DNA of 64,000 bases from Planococcus sp. 107-1 (GTDB lineage: Bacteria > Bacillota > Bacilli > Bacillales_A > Planococcaceae), in the NCBI RefSeq assembly GCF_021513255.1, contig NZ_CP090977.1, forward strand, positions 682,001-746,000. Reading direction: 5' to 3'. How positions within the stretch are numbered: the first letter of the stretch is position 1; every line of letters begins with the position of its first letter. A program made the translations under genes and the position numbers. The notes under the pieces were generated by a model. The model made no database searches, was not told the DNA's origin, and worked only from the letters and a program-made list of their open reading frames with translations. This document shows, piece by piece, positions 37,026 through 45,479 of the stretch.

Positions 37026-38167
37026 TCATTCCCCCAATAAGTCAGTTGCTAGTTTTTGATAAATATCGATGATGTCTTGTTTTATAGGTGTTTTCCGGTT
37101 GGTTGCAATGCCGTTGCCGGCTAATGCATCTTCTGCCAATGTCGGAATGGCCGATTGGAATTGTTCCAGATCCAACCGTTTTTTCGCTGCTTCTTTTAAC
37201 TGGAATGCATCATTTAAGCTCTCGATATATGCGGCTATATTTTCAGTCTGCAGTGCTTTTGCAATTTCCGCATACCGGGCGCTGGCCGCTTTTTCGCCGA
37301 ATGAAATCACGTACGGATGCATTAAAGCGACACTCAAGCCATGCGGCAGCGAAAAGCTGGTGCCAAGCGGCCGGGCAGTGGCATGCGCCAGATTCGTTGA
37401 ACTGTTCGAAAAGGCGAGTCCGGCAAAAAAACTGCCCCGAAGCATATCATCGCGCGCTTTTAAGTTTTCTGGTTCGTGATAAACAGTGCGGATGGAATTG
37501 CCGATCAAGCGGATTGCTTCAAGTGCAAAAGCATCGCTGATCGGGGTCGCCCGGGTCGAGACAAATGCTTCCATGGCATGGGTTAGGGCATCCAGGCCCG
37601 TTTCCGCAGTGATTTGCGGCGGCATACTGATCGTCAGTTCCGGATCTAAAATGACGGCATCCGGAATCAAGGCTGGATGCCCCGGATTCAATTTTCGGTT
37701 TTGGGCCGTATCGGTGATCACCGTGACTTTGGTGGCTTCACTGCCGGTTCCAGAAGTGGTTGGTACCGCGATCAACGGGATTTTCTCCAATCTTTTTTGC
37801 TGCGGTATATCGGCTAACCCGAGCTGTGGATTTGCAGCTAATACGGATAAAGCTTTGGCGAGATCAAGTGCTGTACCGCCGCCGATTGCCAGAATGCCGT
37901 TGGCTTGAGTTTCTTTGAAGTGCTTTAAAGCATCCTGCAAATGACCGGTCGTCGGTTCACTTTGGAAATCAGTGAAATAATGAAAATCGAAACCGTTTGA
38001 AGCGGCTTCCTCAAAACTCCTATTTAGCGTGGAGCGGTTCTTTCGCTCAGCAAAACGAAAATGGAATTCATATGTAAGTCTTTGCAGAGTGCCGGCAACT
38101 CCCTGATGCTTCCGGCCCCGTGGATGATTTGAGGTCCAAAGTAAAAATGCGAAACCAGCTGACTCAC
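37026..38167 (-). pseudogene. iron-containing alcohol dehydrogenase, frameshifted
   Basis: The main frame (37026-37940 and upstream) carries GGGTALDLAKAL, PTTSGTGSEATK, and metal ligands in TGLDALTHAMEAF, LPHGLSV and MHPYV. Its N-terminus lies in another frame: GTG 38167, FYFGPQIIHGAGS through HMNSIFV, then a break at the A4 run 38052-38055 (plus strand) and AERKNRSTLNRSFEEA in the main frame. One missing base joins them into a 380-residue enzyme of normal size. GTG overlaps the GntR stop (GTGA). It should interconvert an aldehyde and alcohol. Confidence 0.87.
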
Positions 38168-38886
38168 CGTCCTTGTTTGGTCATCTTGAGCCGGAATACA
38201 TACATTTCCGGTTTTACGACACTCGTATAATATTCAATCGGTTGACCCGCAGCGTCTTTGATCAGGCGGTCGACCACCATGCCGTTAATGCCCGTTTCAA
38301 GTTGAAGATGTACGGCATCTTCTTTTTGTAAGGGCTTACAAGTTATCGCTTGCTCGGCTTCATGCAGCGTGACATTCAAGTCATTTTCCAACACTTCGTA
38401 GATGGTGATGCTTTGTAAATCATAGGTATCAAGTGCTGCTCCGAGTTCCGTCGAATAGTAATGGCTTTCGATGGCAATCGGTTCACCATCTGCTGTCCGG
38501 AGACGTTTGATCAAATGCAAACGGTCTTTTTTCATGTAATGAGCAATCGATTCCGGCGGTGCAACTTCACCGCTGAAAAGCAGTTTCGATCCTGGCTTCA
38601 TGCCCATCTGTTTAACGGTATCCGTTAAGCTATGGATTGCATGGAGCCATTCGTGGACTTGTTTATTGCGTTTGATGAACGTTCCTTTTCCGTGAACTTT
38701 TTCCAATATCCCGTCATTGACAAGATGATTTACGGCTTCCCGAATCGTCGTCCGACTAACAGAAAATCGTTCCATCAATTCCCGTTCGCTCGGAACTTTT
38801 TCCTGATAAGCCCCATCGGCAATTTCTTGCTTAAGTAAATCCCTTATTTGAAAGTGATAGGGAACAGGGCTGTCTGTATCGAACAT
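38164..38886 (-). CDS. GntR-family regulator, HutC/PhnF type
   Basis: 240 residues: winged helix at about 8-75 (SERELMERFSVSRTTIREAVNHLV) and a C-terminal UTRA ligand domain (about 95-230, with YYTSVVKPEMY). HutC-type regulators are usually repressors released by a pathway metabolite. First gene of the operon; its stop overlaps the alcohol dehydrogenase start, so it very likely regulates its own transcript. AAGGAGG sits 7 bases before the ATG. Confidence 0.9.
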   Translation of the reverse strand: MFDTDSPVPYHFQIRDLLKQEIADGAYQEKVPSERELMERFSVSRTTIREAVNHLVNDGILEKVHGKGTFIKRNKQVHEWLHAIHSLTDTVKQMGMKPGSKLLFSGEVAPPESIAHYMKKDRLHLIKRLRTADGEPIAIESHYYSTELGAALDTYDLQSITIYEVLENDLNVTLHEAEQAITCKPLQKEDAVHLQLETGINGMVVDRLIKDAAGQPIEYYTSVVKPEMYVFRLKMTKQGR

Positions 38887-38915
38887 TAAAATCCTCCTTT
38901 ATTCATCATGACGTC

Positions 38916-38943
38916 ACTACCAGTTGGTCTAATTGCTATTATA
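38916..38943 (-). promoter_or_regulatory. -10 box and probable GntR operator
   Basis: Minus-strand TATAAT (38943-38938) is followed by an ACCA-GT-TGGT palindrome at 38919-38928, near the start of transcription. The position suits a repressor site; no convincing -35 is seen. Confidence 0.5.
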
Positions 38944-39168
38944 AGGAGCTCTTGGAAGAATTACTAGAGTCAATGTTAAAAAATTCTAAACATTCTGTAT
39001 TATATTATTTTAGAAAAATGAATTTGGAAGAAGGATTTTATAAGTGTAAGAATTGAATTGATAGTGAAACTTAAGTTTTATATTTATTCAAAAATTATAG
39101 GTATTTTGTTGTGGTGTAGAACGTATAATGGATAAGTAAGAATTTTAGAAAGTGGGGAAAGAGTTCGT

Positions 39169-40068
39169 ATGAGAAAAGAAAACAGATTTAAGCGTTTCGT
39201 CTTAACTGGTCTTGCAGTAAGTTTAATCTTCACAGGTGGAGTGGGAAGTGCTTTCGCCAAAGGGGAAGCAGTGCATTCCAGTTCTTCTGTAATGCTGCAA
39301 GGGAAGCAGGAAGCCAAGTATTCAAAGCAAGTCATGCGCAAGTTGCGGGAGGAATTGGGTTTCGATAAGAAATCTACCGTGCACGATAGTAAAATCGAAT
39401 CCATGCCGAAAGTAAAAGTGATGGATCTTTATCTCACTTCATTCGGTAAAAAAATTAAAGGCAAAGAAGTTCGAAAAGCAGTTGAAGAAGTGTTCTTTGT
39501 TGATTTAGATATTATTTCAAAAAACAATTACGGATCGCAAGTGAGTATCTATCCAGAACAGGTCATGAACAGTTTGCGTCTTTCATTCAACGAAAAGGCT
39601 GACTCGACAAAGCAAGATGCCCGCATCATGAAGCTGAAGAAAAGTGAAGTGATGGACCGTTACATCAAAGAACAAGGCGAACAGCTGACGGGTGCAGAAA
39701 GCCGCATCCTAATCAACCAAATTTTTGGCGTGAACTTGGACGGCATTTCGACGTTGGAATATTCACAGCTGGCCATTTCATCAAAAGGGCAGTGGATTTT
39801 GAAAAGCGATACGGATCTCTTTATCCTCGAATCGAGCCTGGACGATGTGGATGTTTCCGTCTATGCGACTCCATACTTCGAACAAGTGACCGGAAGCAAC
39901 AAGTTGCCAGAGTCCTTGAAAACGAAATTGATGAGTCTTGGATTTAAATATAATGAGGAAAAGGAACTGCTTTACTATATAAATCCGACGGGCGAATCGG
40001 TCCCGGATGCATTCAAGGGGCAAGTGCTTGGCATTATTGTAGGGACGATTATGGGGGAGTACAAGTAA
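39169..40068 (+). CDS. secreted protein with an internal duplication, unknown function
   Basis: 299 residues. A signal peptide (KENRFKRF, hydrophobic core, cleavage after SAFA at about 30) precedes the mature chain. Two about 75-residue units are similar: the first from about 55 (VMRKLREELGF..., VKVMDLYLTSFGKKIKGKEVRKAVEEVF), the second from about 140 (VMNSLRLSFNE..., SEVMDRYIKEQGEQ, LINQIFGVNLDGIS). The C-terminus is different and ends in a hydrophobic tail. No family recognised. TATAAT at 39124 could be its -10. The 38944-39123 gap is AT-rich without other signal. Confidence 0.7.
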   Translation: MRKENRFKRFVLTGLAVSLIFTGGVGSAFAKGEAVHSSSSVMLQGKQEAKYSKQVMRKLREELGFDKKSTVHDSKIESMPKVKVMDLYLTSFGKKIKGKEVRKAVEEVFFVDLDIISKNNYGSQVSIYPEQVMNSLRLSFNEKADSTKQDARIMKLKKSEVMDRYIKEQGEQLTGAESRILINQIFGVNLDGISTLEYSQLAISSKGQWILKSDTDLFILESSLDDVDVSVYATPYFEQVTGSNKLPESLKTKLMSLGFKYNEEKELLYYINPTGESVPDAFKGQVLGIIVGTIMGEYK

Positions 40069-40164
40069 AGTTCAGGATAGATGATATGTTGTAATTCTGG
40101 CTTTTTTGTGGAACTTTCTAGGAAATATTTTCTTGATATCTTTTATTTATTTCAAGTAATCGGA

Positions 40165-40258
40165 TTTACTATCCGTCTGTTCACAAATACTGTCCAAGTG
40201 CTTCAAAATACTGTCCAACAGGAGACAAATACTGTCCGTCAGGCCATAAATACTCGCC
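40165..40258. repeat. intergenic 21-bp repeat array, copy A (five units)
   Basis: The 10-mer AATACTGTCC or a close variant starts at 40165, 40186, 40207, 40228 and 40249, exactly 21 bases apart. The flanks (for example TCAAGTAATCGGAT before it) also match the copies at 42.8 and 50.7 kb. It lies between a plus-strand gene and the terminator of an SDR gene. Confidence 0.9.
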
Positions 40259-40275
40259 GGCCAGCGAATAAACCC

Positions 40276-40314
40276 AAAAAAGGGCGCACTCAATTTTAAT
40301 GAGTGCGCCTTTTT
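40276..40314. terminator. terminator for the minus-strand SDR gene
   Basis: GGCGCACTC (40283-40291) pairs with GAGTGCGCC (40301-40309), with an A-run before and T-run after, so it can act in both directions. It is like the hairpins at 42.7 and 50.86 kb. Confidence 0.85.
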
Positions 40315-40327
40315 GAGGTGTTTTGAA

Positions 40328-41122
40328 TCAACCGACAATCCCTGCATCGACTTGCATTTCAGCTCGGTTTATAAATGGATTTTTTACTATTTCTACTGCT
40401 ACTGAAGCGATATTTTCAGGTTTACCACCTTGTTTCGGGAACAATTGCATTGGAGCCCAAATTTCATCAGCTACACCCGTTGCAGCCGTTAATGGGGTTT
40501 TAATATATCCTGGTTTGATACTGTTCACTCGGATGCCATGATGGCTTAAAGTAACGGCCAAATCCCGGTTCAAACCAAGAATAGCCGCTTTAGAAGCTCC
40601 GTAGTCATAAGCAAATGCGGTGCTTGCTACTCGTTCATCGAACCAGTTCCAAACCTTGTCGGCAGCCATTGATGCTAAGAAGATGATATTCCCTTTCTCT
40701 CCGTTTTCATCTGGCTCGTTATTCTTCATATAGTTCGCTGCAATTTGCGCTGTGTTATAAGATCCATACAAGTTAACTTTGATGCCCGCATCCCAGTTTT
40801 TAAAACTTTGCTCAATCACATCTTCGTCATCAGAAAGGAAGACACCGCCAAAGCCGCGTCCTGCACAGTTAATCATAATATCCAAATGTCCCCATTTATC
40901 AACAGCCTGTTTTGCTGCATTTTTTAATTCTTCCCGATTCGTTACATCTGCTTTCACAAAAAGAGCGTCATCCCCGAATTGTTTCGCATATTCAATGCCT
41001 GCTTCTTCATTGATATCTGTCAATAATAGTTTTGCTCCTTGTTCATAGAAAGCGATTGAAGTTGCTCCCCCGATTCCAGAAATGCCCCCTGTAATCCATG
41101 CCACTTTATTCTCCATATTCAT
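40328..41122 (-). CDS. short-chain dehydrogenase/reductase
   Basis: 264 residues. WITGGISGIGGATS gives the cofactor loop; Asp in LLTDINEE suggests NAD(H). NCAGRGFG and catalytic Tyr/Lys in YDYGASKAAI are present, and the C-terminus is QVDAGIVG. The open frame extends to 41191 but the ribosome site AGGGGGAT lies before ATG 41122. It has a TetR gene upstream on the same strand (gap about 140) and a repeat array downstream. Substrate not identified. Confidence 0.83.
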   Translation of the reverse strand: MNMENKVAWITGGISGIGGATSIAFYEQGAKLLLTDINEEAGIEYAKQFGDDALFVKADVTNREELKNAAKQAVDKWGHLDIMINCAGRGFGGVFLSDDEDVIEQSFKNWDAGIKVNLYGSYNTAQIAANYMKNNEPDENGEKGNIIFLASMAADKVWNWFDERVASTAFAYDYGASKAAILGLNRDLAVTLSHHGIRVNSIKPGYIKTPLTAATGVADEIWAPMQLFPKQGGKPENIASVAVEIVKNPFINRAEMQVDAGIVG

Positions 41123-41264
41123 CCTAAATCCCCCTTGTTTTTTGAAAATTAATGCTATTAGAGCATAACAAAGTATTTTTAATAAAATCAATTATAAAGA
41201 CCTACGTTAGAGAGGGCACTTAGAGCTATTTGTAAATAAGAGATTTAAACTTAGTAAGAGGCTA

Positions 41265-41774
41265 TTACCGTTTATTTTCTTCAAAAGTAAGGTTTTCTGT
41301 CCAATTCGTAAACCCGATTTTCATCAGTTTTTCTGCAGCTTCAGACGGGCTTTTTTGAAAATCTGAATTGACCCAGGCACTCAAATAGCCAATGGTGCCA
41401 TAGCTTGCGAAAATGGCATAATCCGGATCTTTATATACTTGATGCATATAGGCTGCGAGCTGATCAGACAGCTGATGGATGGCCACTGCATTTGAAAACT
41501 CCCGCTTATAGAAAGACTGATGAGTGTAAATGTGTTTGCAAATATGGTCAGTGACCGAATACGCCTCAGATTGGCCGGTGTAAAACTTTAAGAATTGGCC
41601 GTTCAGTTGATTCCTCACTTCATCGAGCAGCTCGAATTTATCGGTGAAATGCAGGTAAAAAGTAGAGCGTGATATTCGGGCTTCTGCAACAATGTCCTTC
41701 ACATACAGCTCCTCAAAATGTTTATGGGTTAATAGCTTTAAAAAAGCTTCGATAATCTGTTCTTTAGCAGTCAT
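41265..41774 (-). CDS. TetR/AcrR-family regulator
   Basis: 169 residues with an N-terminal helix-turn-helix at about 5-50 (VKDIVAEARISRSTFYLHFTDK) and a C-terminal all-helical part of the TetR_C_7-like type. It is divergent from the SDR gene at 41876, and a 21-bp palindrome lies between them. The same operator design precedes the second TetR gene at 51.8 kb. It probably represses itself and the neighbouring SDR genes. Confidence 0.87.
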   Translation of the reverse strand: MTAKEQIIEAFLKLLTHKHFEELYVKDIVAEARISRSTFYLHFTDKFELLDEVRNQLNGQFLKFYTGQSEAYSVTDHICKHIYTHQSFYKREFSNAVAIHQLSDQLAAYMHQVYKDPDYAIFASYGTIGYLSAWVNSDFQKSPSEAAEKLMKIGFTNWTENLTFEENKR

Positions 41775-41793
41775 TATCTGTGTCTCCTAACTG

Positions 41794-41814
41794 GACATTT
41801 TGGCTGAAAGTGTC
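41794..41814. promoter_or_regulatory. TetR operator candidate 1
   Basis: A 21-bp palindrome of the form GACAnTTTnnnnnAAAnTGTC in the gap between the TetR gene and the divergent SDR gene. Confidence 0.65.
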
Positions 41815-41875
41815 GCGTGCATTTTCAGCGGATACGCTTACAATTAATTATAGTAAATGACAGGAGGAATAGCTC

Positions 41876-42700
41876 ATGGCAAATGAAGTTTATGTAATTA
41901 CAGGCGGTTCAGGCGGAATGGGAAAAGCGGCAGCTGAATTGGTCGGCAAAAAAGGAACAGTCCTGCTTGCGGACATTTCAGAAGAACGTTTAGCACAGAC
42001 GAAAGAAGAACTTGCTGGAAAAGGTGTGACGGATGTCCACTACCAGACAGTCGATATCACGTCAAAAGAAGATGTGGCGCGCCTTGCAGAAAAAGCTGCA
42101 GAGCTTGGCACATTAAAAGGTTTGGTGCACACTGCGGGATTGTCGCCGACAATGGCGGACTCGAAACGCATCACAGCGGTGAATTTAGTAGGAACTGGAT
42201 TAATATTGGACGCTTTCTTGCCGCTTGCAACAGAAGGTACAGCAGCAGTCATGGTTTCGTCGATGAGCGCCTACATGGTGCCGCGCCAAGGGCCGTTTAT
42301 GGAAGTGCTGGTTCAGCCATTAGCTGAAAATGCAGTGGAAACAATGGAGCAATTCACACAAGGAAATCCAGGCGCAGCCTACAGCCTTTCAAAACTGGGA
42401 GTCATCCTGCTAGTTGAAGATCAGGCATGGGCATGGGGAGCAAAAGGCGCACGTCTGAACTCGCTTTCACCAGGAACGATCAACACACCAATGGGCCGCC
42501 AAGAAGCTTCGCAGCAAGCACAAATGAAAGTCATGCTGGATCACACACCGCTTCGCCGTGAAGGGGAGCCGTCTGAAATCGCATCGGCATTGGAATTCCT
42601 GCTGAGCGATGCAGCTTCATATATTTCAGGGATCGACCTCCGCGTAGACGGCGGTACGATTGCGAATATGCCAAGAATGAAAGATGCTTTATCGAAATAA
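41876..42700 (+). CDS. short-chain dehydrogenase/reductase
   Basis: 274 residues. TGGSGGMGKAAAEL is the cofactor loop; LLADISEERLAQ gives the acidic residue for NAD(H). The middle motif is HTAGLSP rather than NNAG, and catalytic Tyr/Lys are in YSLSKLG. The C-terminal DLRVDGGTIA is canonical. A longer insert (about 135-165, VPRQGPFMEVLVQPL) sets it apart from FabG. ACAGGAGGAAT precedes ATG. Divergent from the TetR gene, which should control it. Confidence 0.85.
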   Translation: MANEVYVITGGSGGMGKAAAELVGKKGTVLLADISEERLAQTKEELAGKGVTDVHYQTVDITSKEDVARLAEKAAELGTLKGLVHTAGLSPTMADSKRITAVNLVGTGLILDAFLPLATEGTAAVMVSSMSAYMVPRQGPFMEVLVQPLAENAVETMEQFTQGNPGAAYSLSKLGVILLVEDQAWAWGAKGARLNSLSPGTINTPMGRQEASQQAQMKVMLDHTPLRREGEPSEIASALEFLLSDAASYISGIDLRVDGGTIANMPRMKDALSK

Positions 42701-42713
42701 ATAATGAAACTGC

Positions 42714-42751
42714 AAAAGGCGCACTCGGTGATAGACGAGTGCGCCTTTTTG
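42714..42751. terminator. terminator of the plus-strand SDR gene
   Basis: A 14-bp stem (42714-42727 with 42736-42749) followed by T's. Its stem sequence resembles the terminators at 40.28 and 50.85 kb. Confidence 0.88.
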
Positions 42752-42807
42752 GGATGTTTTTTAGGGAATATTTTCTTGAATTCTTTTGTTTATTTTAAGT
42801 AATCAGA

Positions 42808-42859
42808 TTTACATTCCTTCTGCGGAGGAATATGATCTGTCAGGCAATAAATACTTTTC
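42808..42859. repeat. intergenic 21-bp repeat array, copy B (three decayed units)
   Basis: Units start at 42808, 42829 and 42850 (21-base spacing kept), but the 10-mers are worn (TTTACATTCC, AATATGATCT, AATACTTTTC). The flanks still match copy A, including GTCAGG and ATTTTAAGTAATCAGAT. Two units appear lost. Confidence 0.75.
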
Positions 42860-42871
42860 AGCATCTAAAAT

Positions 42872-42917
42872 AAAAGCCTCTGAGAAATTTGAGTAAACAT
42901 TTCTCAGAGGCTTTTTA
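42872..42917 (-). terminator. terminator of the importer/kinase/aldolase operon
   Basis: A 16-bp stem (42872-42887 with 42900-42915) with a T-rich run on the minus strand, just past the aldolase stop. Confidence 0.88.
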
Positions 42918-42953
42918 AAAAGTGATATGCACTTTATGAAGTTTGGAATGAAA

Positions 42954-43616
42954 TTATGGGTTTTCTACTTTTACTTGTTGTTGCCCATAAGCCTGAAACT
43001 TTTGATTCATAAATTCCATTTCTTGTTTATCTAAAATGACAGGAGATCCAATAGATTTGGCCCGATAGTAAACTTCACAGCAAAGTTCAATTTCTTCAGC
43101 CACTGTAAAAGCGTTAACTAGCGAATCAGATCCAGCCAACAAGCCATGATTGGCTAAAAGGACAGCTCTTCTATCTTTCATTGCCTCGAAGGCATTCTCT
43201 GCTAATTCTGGAGTCCCGAAGCTTGCATAGTCAGCGCAGCGGACATTTTCACCCGCATGTGCTACTAAATAGGAAACTGCTGGCAGTTCCCATCTTAAAG
43301 AAGCTAAAGTTTTAGCAAAAGGGCTATGGGTATGCACAACTGCATTTATGTCTTCTCTTCTTTGATAAAATATTGCATGCATGGACCATTCGCTTGAAGG
43401 CTTGCATTCGCCTTCAATAATATTTCCGTTCAAGTCAGTTACTACAACATCCTGGGGCTTTAATTGGTTATATTCTATTCCGCTTGGACTAATAGCCATA
43501 TAACCGGTTTCTCTGTTAAATACACTAATATTGCCGCCAGTGCCTTTTGTTAATCCACTCGATATCAATTTATTCAAATGAATCACTATTTCAGTTCTTT
43601 CTTTTTCTAATAACAT
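42954..43616 (-). CDS. class II aldolase (FucA/DrdA-like)
   Basis: 220 residues, the length of L-fuculose-1-phosphate aldolase. GTGGN phosphate loop at 26-30, catalytic Glu76 (SSEWSMH), zinc His95 and His97 (HTHS) and His157 (NHGLL) match FucA's E73/H92/H94/H155. Beside MtnK- and MtnA-like genes it is best read as the 5-deoxyribulose-1-phosphate (or methylthioribulose-1-phosphate) aldolase, giving dihydroxyacetone phosphate plus acetaldehyde (or methylthioacetaldehyde). FucA-type activity alone is the alternative. AGGGGTGAG precedes ATG. Confidence 0.87.
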   Translation of the reverse strand: MLLEKERTEIVIHLNKLISSGLTKGTGGNISVFNRETGYMAISPSGIEYNQLKPQDVVVTDLNGNIIEGECKPSSEWSMHAIFYQRREDINAVVHTHSPFAKTLASLRWELPAVSYLVAHAGENVRCADYASFGTPELAENAFEAMKDRRAVLLANHGLLAGSDSLVNAFTVAEEIELCCEVYYRAKSIGSPVILDKQEMEFMNQKFQAYGQQQVKVENP

Positions 43617-43626
43617 ATACTCACCC

Positions 43627-44409
43627 CTATTCGGCTATATAAACTTCTGTCCCGTTTGATCGGTATTGATTGATAAAGTCGAGCTGAGCCTCAGTTGGAT
43701 ATTTAGGTTGATCTGTGATAATTGCTTGAATAGCTGATGCGGAACATACTTGGAAAAAAGCGACTGTATCAAGTTTTGTATGGTCTGCTAATACGATAAC
43801 CTGATTGGATTTTCGAATCATTGCTTGTTTTGCTTCACCCTCATCAATTGTGGCATCCGTTAATCCTTCTTCAAAGCTAATTGCTTTACTGGAAATGAAG
43901 CATTTATCGATGTTAATTGATTGAAGATATTGGGATAAAGATCCCCCGATAGTTGAGAGGGATTTACCTCTTACATACCCACCAAGTAAAATAACGGTAA
44001 TTCCTTTGACGCTTGCAAGCTCTACTGCGATGGAAATATTATTAGTAACTACGGTTAAAGAATCGAAACCTTTAAGCCTTTTACTTACTTCAAGTGCAGA
44101 AGTACTGGCGTCAAAAGCAATTACATCCCCATTTTCAATTAAAGAAAGTGCTTTATCAGCAATCTTTTGTTTTTCTGCTAAATTGGTTGATGATCGTTCA
44201 TCTATCGTACCTTCGTACACTTTCTTGGTACTCAATTTAGCGCCGCCCAAAACCCGAATGAGTTCTCCCTCTTTTTCAAGCTTTTCCAAATCGCGTCGGA
44301 TAGTCATCTCGGAAACATTAAATTCTTGGCTTAAATAAGATACTTCTGCGTAATCTTTTTTTTCAAGAATAGTAAGTATTCTTTTTTGGCGTTGTAAAGG
44401 TACTGACAT
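43627..44409 (-). CDS. DeoR/GlpR-family regulator
   Basis: 260 residues. The N-terminal helix-turn-helix covers about 5-60 (EVSYLSQEFNVSEMTIRRDLEKLEKEG). The C-terminal sugar-phosphate-sensing domain has AFDASTSALEVSKRL, VTNNISIAVEL and ILLGGYVRG (the DeoRC pattern). Effector is likely a sugar phosphate made by the neighbouring kinase. It sits inside the operon between isomerase and aldolase genes, and the GlpR-like operator at 50393-50407 is its probable target. Confidence 0.88.
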   Translation of the reverse strand: MSVPLQRQKRILTILEKKDYAEVSYLSQEFNVSEMTIRRDLEKLEKEGELIRVLGGAKLSTKKVYEGTIDERSSTNLAEKQKIADKALSLIENGDVIAFDASTSALEVSKRLKGFDSLTVVTNNISIAVELASVKGITVILLGGYVRGKSLSTIGGSLSQYLQSINIDKCFISSKAISFEEGLTDATIDEGEAKQAMIRKSNQVIVLADHTKLDTVAFFQVCSASAIQAIITDQPKYPTEAQLDFINQYRSNGTEVYIAE

Positions 44410-44426
44410 ATACTTAACCGTCCTTT

Positions 44427-45479
44427 TTATATAAACAATTTTTTCAGATTCTCTTCGAAAGGAGCTTTTATAATTCCTTTTTCAGTGACGATTGCTGTAA
44501 TTAAATTTGCAGGAGTTACATCAAAAGCAGGATTATAGGCTTGAATGTCTTTTGGTGCTGTCCATTTTCCAAGACCGTTTATAATTTCATCGATATGCCG
44601 TTCTTCAATCGGGATCAATGATCCGTCACTCGTGTTCATATCAATAGTTGGCGTCGGTGCTGCCACATAAAAAGGGATCCCGTAATGTTTTGCTAAAATC
44701 GCAACACCAAGAGTGCCAATTTTGTTTGCAGTATCTCCATTAGCTGCAACACGATCGCAGCCAACAATTGCAGCTTGGACCTTTCCTTGTGACATGACCA
44801 TTGCTGCCATATTGTCAGTGATGACAGTTACGTCAATTCCTGCACGCTGCAGTTCTAAAGCGGTTAATGTAGATCCCTGTAAGCGAGGGCGAGTTTCATC
44901 TGCATAAACTTTTATATCCCAGCCTTTTTCTTTTGCAAGGTAGAAGGGGGCGGTGGCGGTTCCATATTTCGTTGTGGCCAGAGCGCCAGCGTTGCAATGG
45001 GTCAACACACCATTTCCATTTTGTAAAAGAGTAAGCAAATTCTCGCCAATTTGGCGATTGATTTCTTCATCTTCCCGGTGTATTGTTTTTGCCTCTTCAA
45101 GAAGCGCATCTTTGACCATTTCTATTTTATCACTATCTATAGAAGTTACGCACTTCACCATACGGTCAATTGCCCAAAAGAGATTGACTGCAGTAGGTCT
45201 TGAAGTAGCAAGATAATCTCTGTTCTTTTGAACTTGATTTCTCATTTTATCTATTGTGCCTTCGAAGTTTCTGATGCCTAGATACATACCGTAAGCAGCT
45301 GTTACTCCAATTGCCGGAGCACCTCGAACTTTCATGGTAACAATAGCATCCCAAACACTTTCAATTGTATGGTACTCATCGTAAGATATTTCATTCGGCA
45401 AAATCGTTTGATCTAACAGGATCAATGCATTATTTTCCCATTTAATTGATGTCAAAGCTTCTTTCAATGTATCATTCAT
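44427..45479 (-). CDS. MtnA-like aldose-1-phosphate isomerase (methylthioribose-1-P / 5-deoxyribose-1-P)
   Basis: 350 residues, normal for MtnA. RGAPAIGV at 52-59, catalytic Cys162 ([10 protein letters not shown]) and Asp242 ([17 protein letters not shown]) match known MtnA residues. It converts the 1-phosphate aldose to the ketose. With a class II aldolase rather than MtnB/W/X/D next door, it looks like the isomerase of the DHAP-shunt route (DrdI-like), not of full methionine salvage. Its ATG overlaps the kinase stop by 4 bases. Confidence 0.9.
   Translation of the reverse strand: MNDTLKEALTSIKWENNALILLDQTILPNEISYDEYHTIESVWDAIVTMKVRGAPAIGVTAAYGMYLGIRNFEGTIDKMRNQVQKNRDYLATSRPTAVNLFWAIDRMVKCVTSIDSDKIEMVKDALLEEAKTIHREDEEINRQIGENLLTLLQNGNGVLTHCNAGALATTKYGTATAPFYLAKEKGWDIKVYADETRPRLQGSTLTALELQRAGIDVTVITDNMAAMVMSQGKVQAAIVGCDRVAANGDTANKIGTLGVAILAKHYGIPFYVAAPTPTIDMNTSDGSLIPIEERHIDEIINGLGKWTAPKDIQAYNPAFDVTPANLITAIVTEKGIIKAPFEENLKKLFI

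Noticed and set aside
40081-40299. Open frame over repeat copy A (and its match at 50657-50923), encoding a seven-residue repeated peptide
   Set aside because: Both strands are open in the repeat simply because 21 bases is a whole number of codons. No good ribosome site, no clear codon bias between copies. Treated as a DNA or RNA repeat, not a gene.
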